DNA of 64,000 nucleotides, taken from assembly GCA_023634235.1 (NCBI GenBank), contig JAMKCF010000001.1, positions 28,172,920 to 28,236,919 of the forward strand, given 5' to 3'. Below, piece by piece: positions 46,596 to 57,650 of the stretch. The notes under the pieces were generated by a model. It had not been told where the DNA came from, did not search any database, and worked only from the letters and a program-made list of their open reading frames with translations. A program made the translations under genes and the position numbers. The stretch is from Pisaster brevispinus (Eukaryota; Echinodermata; Asteroidea; Forcipulatida; Asteriidae). How positions within the stretch are numbered: the first letter of the stretch is position 1; each line of letters starts with the position of its first letter.

Positions 46596-47564
46596 ATGGA
46601 AAACGCAACAATGTCTATTGTGAATATGAACTCTACAACCACAGTATCTTCTGGTCTGGCCCCAGTCCTCATTGCCCTCCGTACTTGTTTCATGGCCATC
46701 TTCGCATTGCTGATCATATCTGGTAATATTCTTTCAATTGCCGTGACACATCGTGTAACCAACATAGCTGACAGCACCAAGGTTCTGATGACATCACTGG
46801 CTGCATGTGACCTCCTAGTCGGTGTCTTAGTAGTAGTCGCTGCAGTTGTAGCTGCTCTGGGCAGATGGCCTTTCGGTGACGTAGGCTGCCAAATTTCTGC
46901 CACGATTACAGGAGTTATTTTCTACATGTCGGTACTTTCGCTTACCTTTCTGAATATTGAACGGTATATGGCTGTCACCCGGCCGTATAAATATCTAGCA
47001 TGGTGTACACGACGTCGTACGATAACACTTGTAGCTATGGGATTTGCACTTTATTTGCTGTTTGGACCTTTGCCGCAGGTTGTCTTCCTAATAACCGCAG
47101 AATATTTTGATTATTTGTTCATTTGCATTTATAGTAACACCTCAATTTCTTTCAATGTGCTCGGCTTTCTCAGTATCGTTGTAATTCCGACATTATTGAT
47201 GTCCTGTATTTACTTTCACCTGATAAAAATCAGTCGCCTACATGAGCAGCGACTGAATAAAAACGGAAACAATGAGGCAAACAACCTTCACGAAAACAAA
47301 GCTCTGAAGACATTCCTTGTTGTGACTTTGACATTTGCTGGATGTTACACACCATTTTGGGTTATCAGGGTAGTAGAGTCTTGTAATGGTGATTCCAGCC
47401 CAAAGTGGCTGGAATTTGCAACAATGTTGCTAGGAACAAGCAATAGTTTGGTCAACGTGTGGATTTACTGTCTGTTCAATTCATCCTTTCGTCAAACGGC
47501 AAAAACAATTCTTTTAGAGAGGTTTCCTTGTTGTAACAGGTCAGTGGCCCCGGTGGATACCTAA
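46596..47564 (+). CDS. Intronless class A GPCR, array copy 7
   Basis: ATG at 46596, 322 residues, with no break. GN at 43-44, D72, C98, ERY at 122-124, CYTP in TM6, NVWIY in TM7, palmitoylation-type CC in a tail ending SVAPVDT. The AVTRRVTN segment of ICL1 reads AVTHRVTN. ECL2 (EYFDYLFICIYSNTS) and TM4-TM5 differ from copies 1-5 and group with pseudogene copy 6. As in the family, Asp3.32 and the CWxP Trp are absent. It is the last receptor of the array and has the best preserved upstream block. Ligand unknown. Confidence 0.9.
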   Translation: MENATMSIVNMNSTTTVSSGLAPVLIALRTCFMAIFALLIISGNILSIAVTHRVTNIADSTKVLMTSLAACDLLVGVLVVVAAVVAALGRWPFGDVGCQISATITGVIFYMSVLSLTFLNIERYMAVTRPYKYLAWCTRRRTITLVAMGFALYLLFGPLPQVVFLITAEYFDYLFICIYSNTSISFNVLGFLSIVVIPTLLMSCIYFHLIKISRLHEQRLNKNGNNEANNLHENKALKTFLVVTLTFAGCYTPFWVIRVVESCNGDSSPKWLEFATMLLGTSNSLVNVWIYCLFNSSFRQTAKTILLERFPCCNRSVAPVDT

Positions 47565-47800
47565 TGGAGAGCACTGAGCTCCAATACAGTCTGCGTCCTG
47601 CCATCAGACCATCATCATGCTGCCATGCGACCTTCATCATGCTGTTCCTTGTATCCAATAACAATTCTGAATGACAATCATTGCATAAAAACACATTTTT
47701 TCTTTTCCTATCCTCTGTTTTACAATGATTTGGATTGGAGTGAAATCAAAATGGCCACACCGTGATACAGGTTTAGAAGAGTATTGACTTTTCTGTCTTT

Positions 47801-50049
47801 GTATCAAACCGAATCATATAATAGACGTATCCAATGCTTTGGATACGAATTACCTCCATTTTTATGAATATATAAAACAGAGAATGTAAACATTTTAATT
47901 GTGCGTTTTTACCCTTGTCGCACGCGGCTACTCTCTGACATGCTCGTCATTTTGGCTGTCAACTTGTACGTTAGCGTTGTGTCACTTTAGATGCGCACTG
48001 CAACACGTACACACGGATATTGCTTTTCAAAATGACGCAGCCAAAACCGTTGTGATGATGTTATTAGGTAAAAGGGGTATAAATTGTTATAAACTGTTAT
48101 TTGTTATATTCAGTCGAGGTCAAAACAAGTATTGATAGAAAATAACATTGATGCAAGCGTCCTTACGTTCGAAGACGCGCTAGTTTATACGCCAGCTTTT
48201 GTTACAAAAAGTAAACAAACACTCATTTAGGCTTGGCTGACCAATCTATAAATAAACTTAAGTATTTGAGATTCAAAATAATTCTAAGATGCAGTGTTCG
48301 TTATTGATATTGCCTATCGTTAAACTATTTACAAGGTAGTTCACGATTGTTTTACAATCTACCGATGTGTGGCCTTTGAAATATTTTTTATGCAAATAAC
48401 ATGAGCTGGTAATCGTTTATTGCATTTACACTATTTACTTGGGCTGGACCTGGGCTTACATGCACGCATGCGTGAATGTGAGCTTGTGTAAATTCCAGTG
48501 GACGTCACCACTTTTGTCAAAGTGCAACTCACACACAATAGTTTGCACTGACGTTTTCGACGTGAAAGTTATATGTGTGTTCACATTTGCCTAAATGTGA
48601 GATATAAAATCCTTTTTACCGCAAAGGTAAACAAAATACATGAGCCAATAATGTTTAACACTAACTCTATAGCTTTATAAAAAACAGTTGCTTTTTGAGA
48701 TTATACAGGTAGCTTCGAAGAAATCACTATTTTGAGACAATCAGTCACGCTCGTATTTCTTGACTATTTGTATGTGGCTTTTGAGTTTTTAGAATGTAAA
48801 ATAAACATAAAAATATTTTTGTATACATTGAGTGAACGTTTTGTAAGTAGACTATAATCGCAATTTGCACCAGTCATTGCTTGAGTGTGAACATTACTTT
48901 AGACAAAATCTTACCGGGTGAATATGTAAAACGTGACACAGTTTAGAATCAAACAACAACAAGAACCCGAAAAGGCATGTGCCATTAACCATGATACATT
49001 TCGCCAGTTTCTCAAAAATGAAATGACCTGGGGGAACCAGAGTCCTTAGTATCTTAGACTGGACCATTCCACATGTCTAAGGGCGGGTCATGTCCTAGAG
49101 TTGGATATTTTTCTCTCTCTTTCTTTTTTTAGGGTGTTTTGAAGTCATTATTTAATAGTGCAATATCCCAGGTCAAAAACAGACCTACTCAAATCAAACA
49201 GTCTGATAAGTGGAGCCATCTGTTCTTGCCACTAATTACAACATAAATAAAAATGATGTAAAAATAGTTTATGCGTCTGACTCGTCCGTAAAATAGGCTG
49301 CGTTGTCCAAATTGGAGGCTACAACTACGGTCACGACTACGGCTGTATCGCCGTGTCATCATGCGTTGAAGTATAGGACATCCTTACCAGCAATCGTAGC
49401 TGTAGCCGAAGCAGCCTTTTCGGATGTAGCCTAATAACTCAACGTTGTTTGTAAACAATAGTGTATGTACGCATGCGTGAATGTTGTAGGTATATTTCAA
49501 AGGAAAGGCCAATTTGAAATGCTCGATGCAGTTGATTTACTGTTGTAGCTCAGAAAAATGGATAATGAGCTCCAGAGCATATTGTGTATGATTTAGTCTC
49601 TTTATAGTAAATTGTATTGTAGTGTACATTGCCAGGACCGAAATTGAGATAAACCCTTTGGTACAAGTTCAATGAAGTACATGTATTAGGAACTTTACAA
49701 TTGAAGTCTACAACATTGATATAAGTACATGCCGATAAAACATTTGTGTCAATATAATGCTGATTTATAGGGCAAATTGTCCAAAAAGAAACAACAAAAG
49801 TCACCTGAGAAAAATTCAGTTGAATACAGTGCCCACTTATTGAGAAAATAGACTGTGGAGAATCAAGTTCTTCTGACTTAATCAACGGGCACTTCAGACG
49901 AAATAATTGTTTAGGATGTTCAACACCATTAGCATCTTTATAAGAAGAAAGGCTACCGGATTAAAATAATTGTTACACATTTTTTTTCGGGGTCATTACC
50001 AAAGTGTGACCTTAACTTTAGACGGAATAAGGTTAACGTTTACATCATG
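47801..50049. repeat. 3'-flank repeat C, copy 1 (after GPCR copy 7)
   Basis: Matches 51831-54706 in order. Has a small palindrome GTATCCAATGCTTTGGATAC near 47827, GCACGCATGCGTGA near 48472, and TACGCATGCGTGAATG near 49467. Contains the uninterrupted site (CGTAGCTGTAGCCG near 49396) of the MITE found in copy 2. Short frames such as 49550-49885 on the minus strand recur in copy 2 but have no family resemblance. No gene called. Confidence 0.75.
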
Positions 50050-51830
50050 AATTCAGCTTGAAAACACATTCAGTTTACAACTGATATCAGCTGTTGCGTT
50101 GATGGCGTGTCGTGGCCGAGCGGATAAGAGCACCGGACTCACGCTCTGGTGATTCAGACTCAGAAAAGTGTGGGTTCGAGTCCCGTTCGTGACTCTTGTG
50201 TCCTTAAGCAAGACACTTAACCATGATTGCTTCGTCCTTCGGATGGGACGAAAAGCCGTTGGCCCCGTGTGTTGTGTAACGCACGTAAAATAACCCAGTG
50301 CACTTATCAAAAAGAGAAGGGGTCCGCCCTGGTGTTCCTGGTTTGATTGGCAGCATATTGCGCCACAGCACCTTGTGAACCATTACATGGTGCTATGTAA
50401 AGGAGTAGGTCTCATACTTCAAACGAAGCCCCACAGTTACAGGAAAAACTTAATGTTGAAGCGCCTTGAGCGTCACTGAGTGACGGATATGAGCGCTATA
50501 TAAGAAGCCGTTATTATTATTATTATTTTTATTATTATAGTTGGTTTTCAGACAAAGTTTTATCGAATATGACTATATTTAAGAGGGAAACATTTCACAG
50601 AAACAATTGTTGTAGTATGAAAAACTCAGTGCAAAAAAGAAGAAGAAGACATTGTCAAAACATTGTATCTCGCCTAACGTGTTACATACGATTGATTTCT
50701 GTAAAACCATAAACAATTTTTCAGGAAAATTGCCCGGAAATTTATTAAGAAACAGAAATACATTTTTTTTAATTGCAAATTCTTTGCTAACACGGGACTC
50801 AATGGAAATTGTCAGTTTAGTCCGATACCTTTTCTTTGAATTTTTGTTGTAGCAGAAGTGGGTCAGATCTTGCAGCCAAGTTGTTTGCATCCGCTATGGT
50901 CTCTTAAGGGTCAAAATAGCCCAGATGTAAAAACAAAACAAGCACGCGCCAAGATACAATTTCTTGGGACACTGATGCGACAATTTGTCAGTAGAGAGGT
51001 AGAATGCTACCTTTAACACGTACGATTCAAATTCTGATGATTGACGTTTACAAAAGCAGCATTCAACTTGATTTGATTTGAATCTAGAGTGGCCTTGGTG
51101 GTGACGTTTAGATTGAATTTTTGTACACGAAGTGAAGGATGTTTACTGTTTTTTGGTACATTGGATCCAAGAGTCAGCTTCAGATTGTTTTTACGGGAAT
51201 ATTATTGTGTAAACATTATTTTGACGTGGACGTAGATTGATTGCCTGAAGAAAAATCACTTCGGTCTTTCGCCAATTGATGTAACCTCAAACCTATTTAC
51301 ATATATATCAGGAATGAAAAATCTGAGACTTTAGTCTAAAGACAGATATTTAAAGTCAGCCCTAGTAAAAAAAAGAAAAATGTTTTTTCTTGTGCACACA
51401 TTTTTTATAAAGAAAAACTGCTTTTTGATCTACTTCTCTAGTGCTGAGAATACTGTTCCTAAAAGCTTTGTGAACATTAAATCCCATCGGTTACCAGAAG
51501 GTGGAAATGTCATTAGTTCAACGTACCTCCTAAAAATGTGGATCCTAATTTTAGACTTTTTCGTCAGTAATAAATCTCACCGAAACACCTGATTTCGAAT
51601 CTCAATGGTCAATGAACATCTTATTAAACAAAAAAGTGGACGTGCCCATCAGCGACAATATAATGTCTTGTTGCTTTAATGGAGTGGTTGCTGCTCGAGA
51701 AAATATATTTTTTTACAAAGATGTACGAAGTTTTGGCAGCCAAAATGAGCACTCTACACGTAAGTGGTTTTATCTGTGGGGCAGCTTAACTTACTTGGAT
51801 GTTTTCTGAGTGTACACCTGTACACCTGTA
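50050..51830. repeat. Repeat block R, partial copy C
   Basis: Corresponds to about 14449-15815 of copy A (AACAATTGTTGTAGTAT, GATTGCCTGAAGAA, CATCGGTTACCAGAAGGTGG). More diverged than A versus B. Split by a SINE at 50101-50536. It sits between the two copies of repeat C. Confidence 0.7.
50101..50536 (+). mobile_element. Full-length tRNA-headed SINE
   Basis: Head resembles a Leu/Ser-type tRNA: GTCGTGGCCGAGCGGATAAG (box A region), GGGTTCGAGTCCCGTTCGTGAC (box B and acceptor). The body runs through CTTCGTCCTTCGGATGGG and CGCACGTAAAATAACCCAGTG. The 3' end has GCGCCTTGAGCGTCACTGAG with a small hairpin, GAGCGCTATATAAG and a (TTA)n tail. The flanks join as GTTGCGTT/ATAG, uninterrupted in the other R copies (14486), so insertion post-dates that duplication. 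The tail resembles the LINE tails in this window. Confidence 0.85.
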
Positions 51831-54706
51831 GTATCAAACCGAATCATATAATAGACGTATCCAATGCTTTGGATACGAATTACCTCCATTGTTATGAATA
51901 TATAAAACAGAGAATGTAAACATTTTAATTGTGCGTATTGACCCATGTCGCACGCGGCTACTCTCTGCCATGCTCATCATTTTGGCTGTCAACTTGCACG
52001 TTAGCGTTGTGTCACTTTAGATGCGCACTACAACACGTACACAAGGATGTTATCAGGGGAAATGGGTATAAATTGTTATAGACTGTTAGATTGTTAAATT
52101 TAGGTGAGGTAAAATCAAGTATTAACAAAAAATAACATTGCGTTCACGTTGACGAACGCGTCGTTACGTTCGCATACGCGCGAGTTTATACGCCAGCTTT
52201 TGTTACAAAAAGTAGACAAAAACTCATTTAGGCTTCGCTGACCAATCTATAAATACACTTAAGTTTTTGAGATTCAAAATATTTATAAAATGCAGTGTTC
52301 GTTATTGATATTGCCTACAGTTAAACCATTTACAAGGTAATTTACGATTGTGTTACAATCTACCGATGTGTGGCCTTTGTGTTCATTTTTATGCAAATAA
52401 CATGAGCTGGTAATCGTTTATTGCATTTACACTATTTACTTGGGCTGGACCTGGGCTTACATGCACGCATGCGTGAATGTGAGCTTGCGTAAATTCCAGT
52501 GGACGTCACCACTTTTGTCAAAGTGCAACTCACACACAATAGTTTGCACTGACGTTTTCGACGTGAAAGTTATATGTGTGTTCACATTTGCCTAAATGTG
52601 AGATATAAAATCCTTTTTACCGCAAAGGTAAACAAAATACATGAGCCAATAATTTGTAATACTAACTCTGTAGCTTTATAAAAAACAGTTGCTTTTTGAG
52701 ATTATACAGGTAGCTTCGAAGAAATCACTATTTTGAGACAACCAGTCACGCTCGTATTTCTTGACTATTTGTATGTGGCTTTTGAGTTTATAGAATGTAA
52801 AATAAACATATAAAATAGTTTTGTATACATTGAGTGAACGTTTTGTAAGTAGACTATAATCGCAATTTGCACCAGTCATTGCTTGAGTGTGAACATTACT
52901 TTAGACAAAATTTTACCTAATGAATATGTAAAACGTGACACAGTTTAGAATCTAACAACAAAAAGAGCCCGAAAATGCATGTGCCATTAATCATGATACA
53001 TTTTGTCCATTTCGCCAGTTTCTCAAAAATGAAATGACCTGGGGGAACCAGAGTCCTAAGTATCTTAGACTGGACCATTCAACATGTTTAAGGGCGGGTC
53101 AGGAGATGGATTTTTTTCTCGCTCTTTCTTAAAAAAAAAATATATGTTGAAGTCATATGAAATAGTGCAATATCCCAGGTCAAAAACAGACCTACCCAAA
53201 TCAAACCGTCTGATAAGTGGAGCCATCTGTTTTTGCCACTATTTACAATAATACAAAAAAGATGTAAACATAGTTTATGCGTCTGCCTCGTCCAAAAAAT
53301 AGGCTGCGTTGTCCAAATTGGAGGCTACAACTACGGTCACGACTACGGCTGTATCGCCGTGTCATCATGCGTTGACTATAGGACATCCTTACCAGCAATC
53401 GTAGCTGTGTTCCGTCCCAACTTGACAATTGTCCCAACTATAGTTGGGACTGGTCCCAACTTGAGTGTTAAAGTTGGGACGTCCCAACTATAGTTGGGAT
53501 CGCCCATAGACTTCAACAGGACACCGTGATCGATCATGGGTCCTGATGCGATCGGCGTTAATTAACAAGATTCTTTATTTCAAACCCGGGTCTCGGCTCT
53601 GTACACACTCATGTCAAAACTGGTTTGGAATGATAGTATATCTCTCATAATGGACCGCTAACTCGGTGTAAATAGTGTATTTAGAGGGTTCTGATTCTGA
53701 CAGTGGACATCATACCCTTGCTCAGTCACTGAGTCAGTGCCGTCGGGTCGGACGCTTTCTCATAGATAGAAATATTTCTACCTCCATGGTCTCAGTAGGC
53801 CTACGCATTTAGTTTCCATTCTCTCGGAAAAACAAAATTATAGTTAATCTGAAATATTCTCAAGGGAAAGTGGTCTTAAAAACTTCATTCTATGATACTT
53901 ACTACACTAGTATTATTATGTTTTTAGTTTATTCATGGGGTTGCTTTGTGTTTACTGCGATCCCAACTATAGTTGGGACATCCCAACTTTAACACTCAAG
54001 TTGGGACTAGTCCTATAGTTGGGACAATAGTCAAGTTGGGACGGAACAGCTGTAGCCGAAGCAGCCTATTCGGATGTAGCCTAATAACTCAACGGTGTTT
54101 GTAAACAATAGTTTATGTACGCATGCGTGAATGTTGTTGGCATATTTCAATGGAAAGGCCAATTTGAAATGCTCGAGGCTAATGATTTACTGTTGTAGCT
54201 CAGAAAAAATGGATAATGAGCTTCAGAGCATATTGTGTATGATTTAGTCTCTTTAAAGTAAATTGTATTGTAGTGTACAATGCCAGGACCGAAATTGGGA
54301 TAAACCCTTTGGTACAAGTTCATTGAAGTACATGTATTAGGAACTTTACAATTGAAATCTACAACATTGATATAAGTACATGCCGATAAAACATTTGTGT
54401 CAATATAGTGCTGATTTATAGGCCAAATTGTCCAAAAAGAAACAACAAAAGTCACCTGAGAAAAACTCAGTTAAATACAGTGCCCACTTATTGAGAAAAT
54501 AGACTGTGGAGAATCAAGTTCTTCTGACTTAATCAACGGGCACTTCAGACGAAATAATTGTTTAGAATGTTCAACACCATTTACATCTTTATAAGAAGAA
54601 AGGCTACCGGATAAAAATAATTATTACATGTACACCTTTTTTGTCGGGGTCATTACCAAAGTGTGACCTTAACTTTAGACGAAATAAGGCTAACGTTTAC
54701 ATCATG
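51831..54706. repeat. 3'-flank repeat C, copy 2 (orphan)
   Basis: Second copy of 47801-50049, with a 639-bp MITE inserted. In the array this sequence type follows a receptor, yet here repeat block R precedes it and no receptor is found, which points to a lost receptor unit. GCACGCATGCGTGA near 52463. No gene called. Confidence 0.7.
53409..54047. mobile_element. 639-bp MITE with AGCTGT target duplication
   Basis: Ends GTTCCGTCCCAAC and GTTGGGACGGAAC; inverted ends pair over about 90 bp. AGCTGT flanks both sides (53403-53408, 54048-54053) and occurs once at the matching empty site in repeat C copy 1. Each end also carries short palindromes CCCAACTATAGTTGGG. The centre is non-coding. Superfamily not assigned. 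Confidence 0.88.
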
Positions 54707-54756
54707 TAAATGAAGAAATTATATAAAAAACATATATGTAAACTGCAAAAACTGGA

Positions 54757-54937
54757 GTGTTGAAATTGACACCATGGGTGTTGTCAGATATAGACACCGA
54801 AGAGAGAATCAAATCATAACGTGTTAAAAACACAGACATTACTATTATGCTCACACCCTACGGTGTAAATTTGGATTCTTTAGATTTTTTGAGTGCGACG
54901 ACACCTTTGGTGTCAATTAATAAATATAACACCCACG
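54757..54937. mobile_element. Small imperfect inverted-repeat element
   Basis: GTGTTGAAATTGACACCATGG at the left pairs imperfectly with GACACCTTTGGTGTCAATTAA at the right. GTGTC/GACAC words recur inside, as in many MITEs. Target duplication not clear. The 54847-55065 frame overlaps it and is not called. Confidence 0.4.
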
Positions 54938-55614
54938 TTTTTGCAATGTTTAAGTTGTGTTGGTTTTTAGAAATAACCGTTGGTTTAACAGCTCAGTGGA
55001 GTCAGTTCTTACTCGAACATTTATGTTTCTTAAAAAAACACCACAGTAGACAGCTATTTGTTTAGGTGCACGGTGTTACTGCAAACCTTAGCAGATTGTT
55101 GCCAGCATGGAACGTTTCAAATCCTACCTATGCTCTTTAATGTGATGCATATGTTTTAGTATTTGTGCAGCCGTTATAATAAATGTGTTATTGATTCATT
55201 TAATTCTCTAAGACAATACATTATTTGAGGGAGAGTTATAAGTGCAAAAGCCAACAACTCATATAATAAAGTGCCATCCCAGACATCACATCGCAATATG
55301 GCTACAAAGTTTAAGCACGATAAAGTAGATACATTTATAAATATGACTAGGTAACGGGAACACGCTGTGCATTGTGGTACGACAACAACACATAAGCTGA
55401 AATTGTCTATAAACATATGTTTACATATTGTCTGTAAACGAAGAGAGGGAGAGAAACCCGAACAGATGATAACTGTACAGACGGTGATGAATAAATTCTA
55501 CCTGTGTATTAACAACACCATGTTTGAATGAGGGTAACGTCGGGCCTCATTTTTCATCATGTGAATGGCTGCTTTTGCATTAGAGGATTATAAGAATAGA
55601 CAATTCTGCTGCCT
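54938..55614. other. Non-coding, nothing recognised
   Basis: AT-rich sequence between the inverted-repeat element and the LINE fragment. No family seen on either strand. Confidence 0.4.
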
Positions 55615-56050
55615 GATTGGTTTACCTGCACCAAAAAATCAGAGCACATTACACCCACTATTCGCTCTCTTCATTGGCTTCAAAATCACCAACGTATCTG
55701 TTTTAAAATTCTGCTTCTTGTGTTAGAAGTCCTTCATAATTTGGCCTTAGCATCTCCAAGATCTATTGGCCCTTCGATCACCTTCACTATCAGCAGCTAC
55801 CCGGCGCCTTCGCTCTTCTTCCACCGCTCATTTCTAGCTTTTCTCCGGGACCCCGCACCATGACACGCTATGGCGATCGTGCATTTGCGGTCCTAGCCCC
55901 AACACTTTAGAACAAGCTACCCACCCTAATTCAACCGGCACCTTCATTTTGGATACTTTCAAAACATTACTGTTTTTTCAATCTGAATATTCTGGTTGAA
56001 GCGCTTAGAAACATAAGTATTAAGCGCTTTATAAAATGTTGTATTATTTA
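55615..56050 (+). pseudogene. LINE 3' end fragment (L2/CR1-like)
   Basis: Translates, with one stop, as an RT C-terminal segment: RSLHWLQNHQRICFKILLLV, RYGDRAFAVLAPTL, NKLPTLIQPA. It ends in a tail with TTGAAGCGCTTAGAAAC, TTAAGCGCTTTATAAAATG and a TTATTTATTTAT run. Same clade as the fragments at 3025 and 25831, but a different subfamily by its tail. Non-functional. Confidence 0.75.
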
Positions 56051-56201
56051 TTTATATTACAAATATGGCATCGGCTTGATAACGATCTTTAACCAGCGAA
56101 TGTAAAGGTAACTTTGAATGAGGGTGCACACAGAGTAAATACAGTATGCTGAACTTGGTCAAATTCGAGGCATTACATTGTGCGCACTATCAATATTTAG
56201 T

Positions 56202-56614
56202 TTGCGGTCACACGATTTGCATATATGTTCTTTGCTGTGCACATTTGTTCTTTGAGAATTTGTCTTGTTATATATTCCACAGCCACGGAGTTGGAATTCG
56301 GGGGACAACTTAGAGAACTGTCCTGGTTATTATTTCTTGACGATGACTAGGGCAGGCTTGTCGAAACGTTGAGACCAATAAAAAACTTACTTCGCGACAG
56401 TGAAGTTAATAACGAAAAATATCTTATAGACGATGCAAGAGCTGTAGTCGCAGCCAATTTCCTACCTCCCAAGACAGTACTTAGGCAGGACAGTTCTTTT
56501 AAGAGCTAAGTAGTCTCCCGAATGACGAAATCTACTCAGCGGCAGTAGAATGAATAGCAACGCAAGTTCTCGAGAACAAGCACAAAAATATATATACAAA
56601 TGGTGTTACCGCAA
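56202..56614. mobile_element. 413-bp inverted-repeat, Penelope-like repeat with hammerhead-like centre
   Basis: Ends TTGCGGT and ACCGCAA. The arms pair imperfectly (TTGTTCTTTGAGAA with TTCTCGAGAACAAG; GAACTGTCCTG with CAGGACAGTTC). A shorter relative is at 62747-62895. The centre has a GAC...GTCGAAACGTT hammerhead-like core. Assignment to Penelope-like elements rests on this motif and is tentative. Confidence 0.5.
56337..56370 (+). ncRNA. Hammerhead-ribozyme-like core
   Basis: TTGACGA at 56337-56343 corresponds to the CUGANGA box with C3 changed to U. Then GACTAG (56345-56350) pairs with CTTGTC (56357-56362), one mismatch, forming stem II, followed directly by GAAAC (56363-56367). One extra base precedes stem II. 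Probably a decayed ribozyme of the Penelope-type minimal class; activity is doubtful. Confidence 0.4.
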
Positions 56615-56703
56615 ACTGAATAGTATACATTGGTCATTATTTAAACATAAGAAAAACGCATTTCAGCGTCAGGTGCAACGATTCCAGCGAATCCAATCTA
56701 AAT

Positions 56704-57650
56704 TTACTTTGTAGTACTCATAGATGAGTTCTTTGTATCTTTGGAGATGATGCTAATCTTCCCGCCATTGCTCCCGCTTTTTCTTGCCCTGGACTTTTTA
56801 GAACGACCCAACAGGTATTGCAATACCGTGTAGAGAATGGGGTTGATGGATGAGTTGATGGGTAGAAACACGGCCACCGCCCAGGCGTAGAGCTCCAGTG
56901 GGATTGTGACTGCACCGGCCTGGGCCAATATCCCCATGATGATGATAGGCATCCAGCAAATGAGATCTGTCACCACCAAGATTGCCATTTTGGTTGCCAT
57001 CCGGATCTCCTCTGACAGCTCCACGTTCCTCCCAGCTTTCCTGGAGGAGCCCCTGGCCTTGACGAAGATGATGACGTAGCAGACGGCAACGACGAAGAAA
57101 CTCAGCAGATTCAGAACGAGGAAGATACCGATAGCAAGATAACCAGTGGGTTTGCTACCGTCCTGCACCAAGTGATCGATCTCGATGCCCTCAGCGCCGT
57201 AAGGTATCGATAAAAATTCCGTCTGGACAACGTACCTGGCCGGCTGCCTCGACAGGGGAAAAGTCACACACACATTGGATAGCTCATAAAACTCACTGTA
57301 CCCCAGTGCTGCAAGGATGGTACTGACTAAGCTTAGGACTAACGCAAACGACCACAGACAACCAGATACCAGGTAAGTCGAGCGAACGGTGAGGCGATTC
57401 TCGCTAAACGGGAAAGCAACACCGAGCAGGCGGTCGACGCTGATGAGCGTGATGAAGAACACGGAGGCCTCGCTGGAGAGAATGGACAGAGTACCCGCAA
57501 TTTGACAAGCGGTCCCCGTGCGCCACTGGCTGGCAAACAAGTAGAACTCGTTACCGTAGAAGACGTCAGCACCAGCAATAATCATCAGGTAGACACCCAT
57601 CAAGAAGTCGGATGCAGCTAAATTTAAGATGAGCAGGGACTGTACTTGAC
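56704..57650 (-). CDS. LGR gene terminal exon: TM2-TM7 and cytoplasmic tail
   Basis: Acceptor TTTTCACCTTCAG then GTCAAGTACAG. Reads VQSLLILNLAASDFLMGVY (TM2), CQIAGTL (TM3 Cys), ISVDRLLGV, a long ECL2 with two Tyr-rich loops, MAILVVTDLICWMPI (TM6), LPINSSINPILYT (TM7), then a basic tail (GRSKKSRARKSG) ending SSMSTTK. The longest coding exon in this half of the window. Confidence 0.9.

Noticed and set aside
50053..50310. 85-codon minus-strand frame
   Set aside because: It lies across the tRNA-headed SINE; a shadow of the repeat.
55174..55416. 80-codon minus-strand frame
   Set aside because: No family, no splice or promoter context, composition like the surrounding non-coding DNA.
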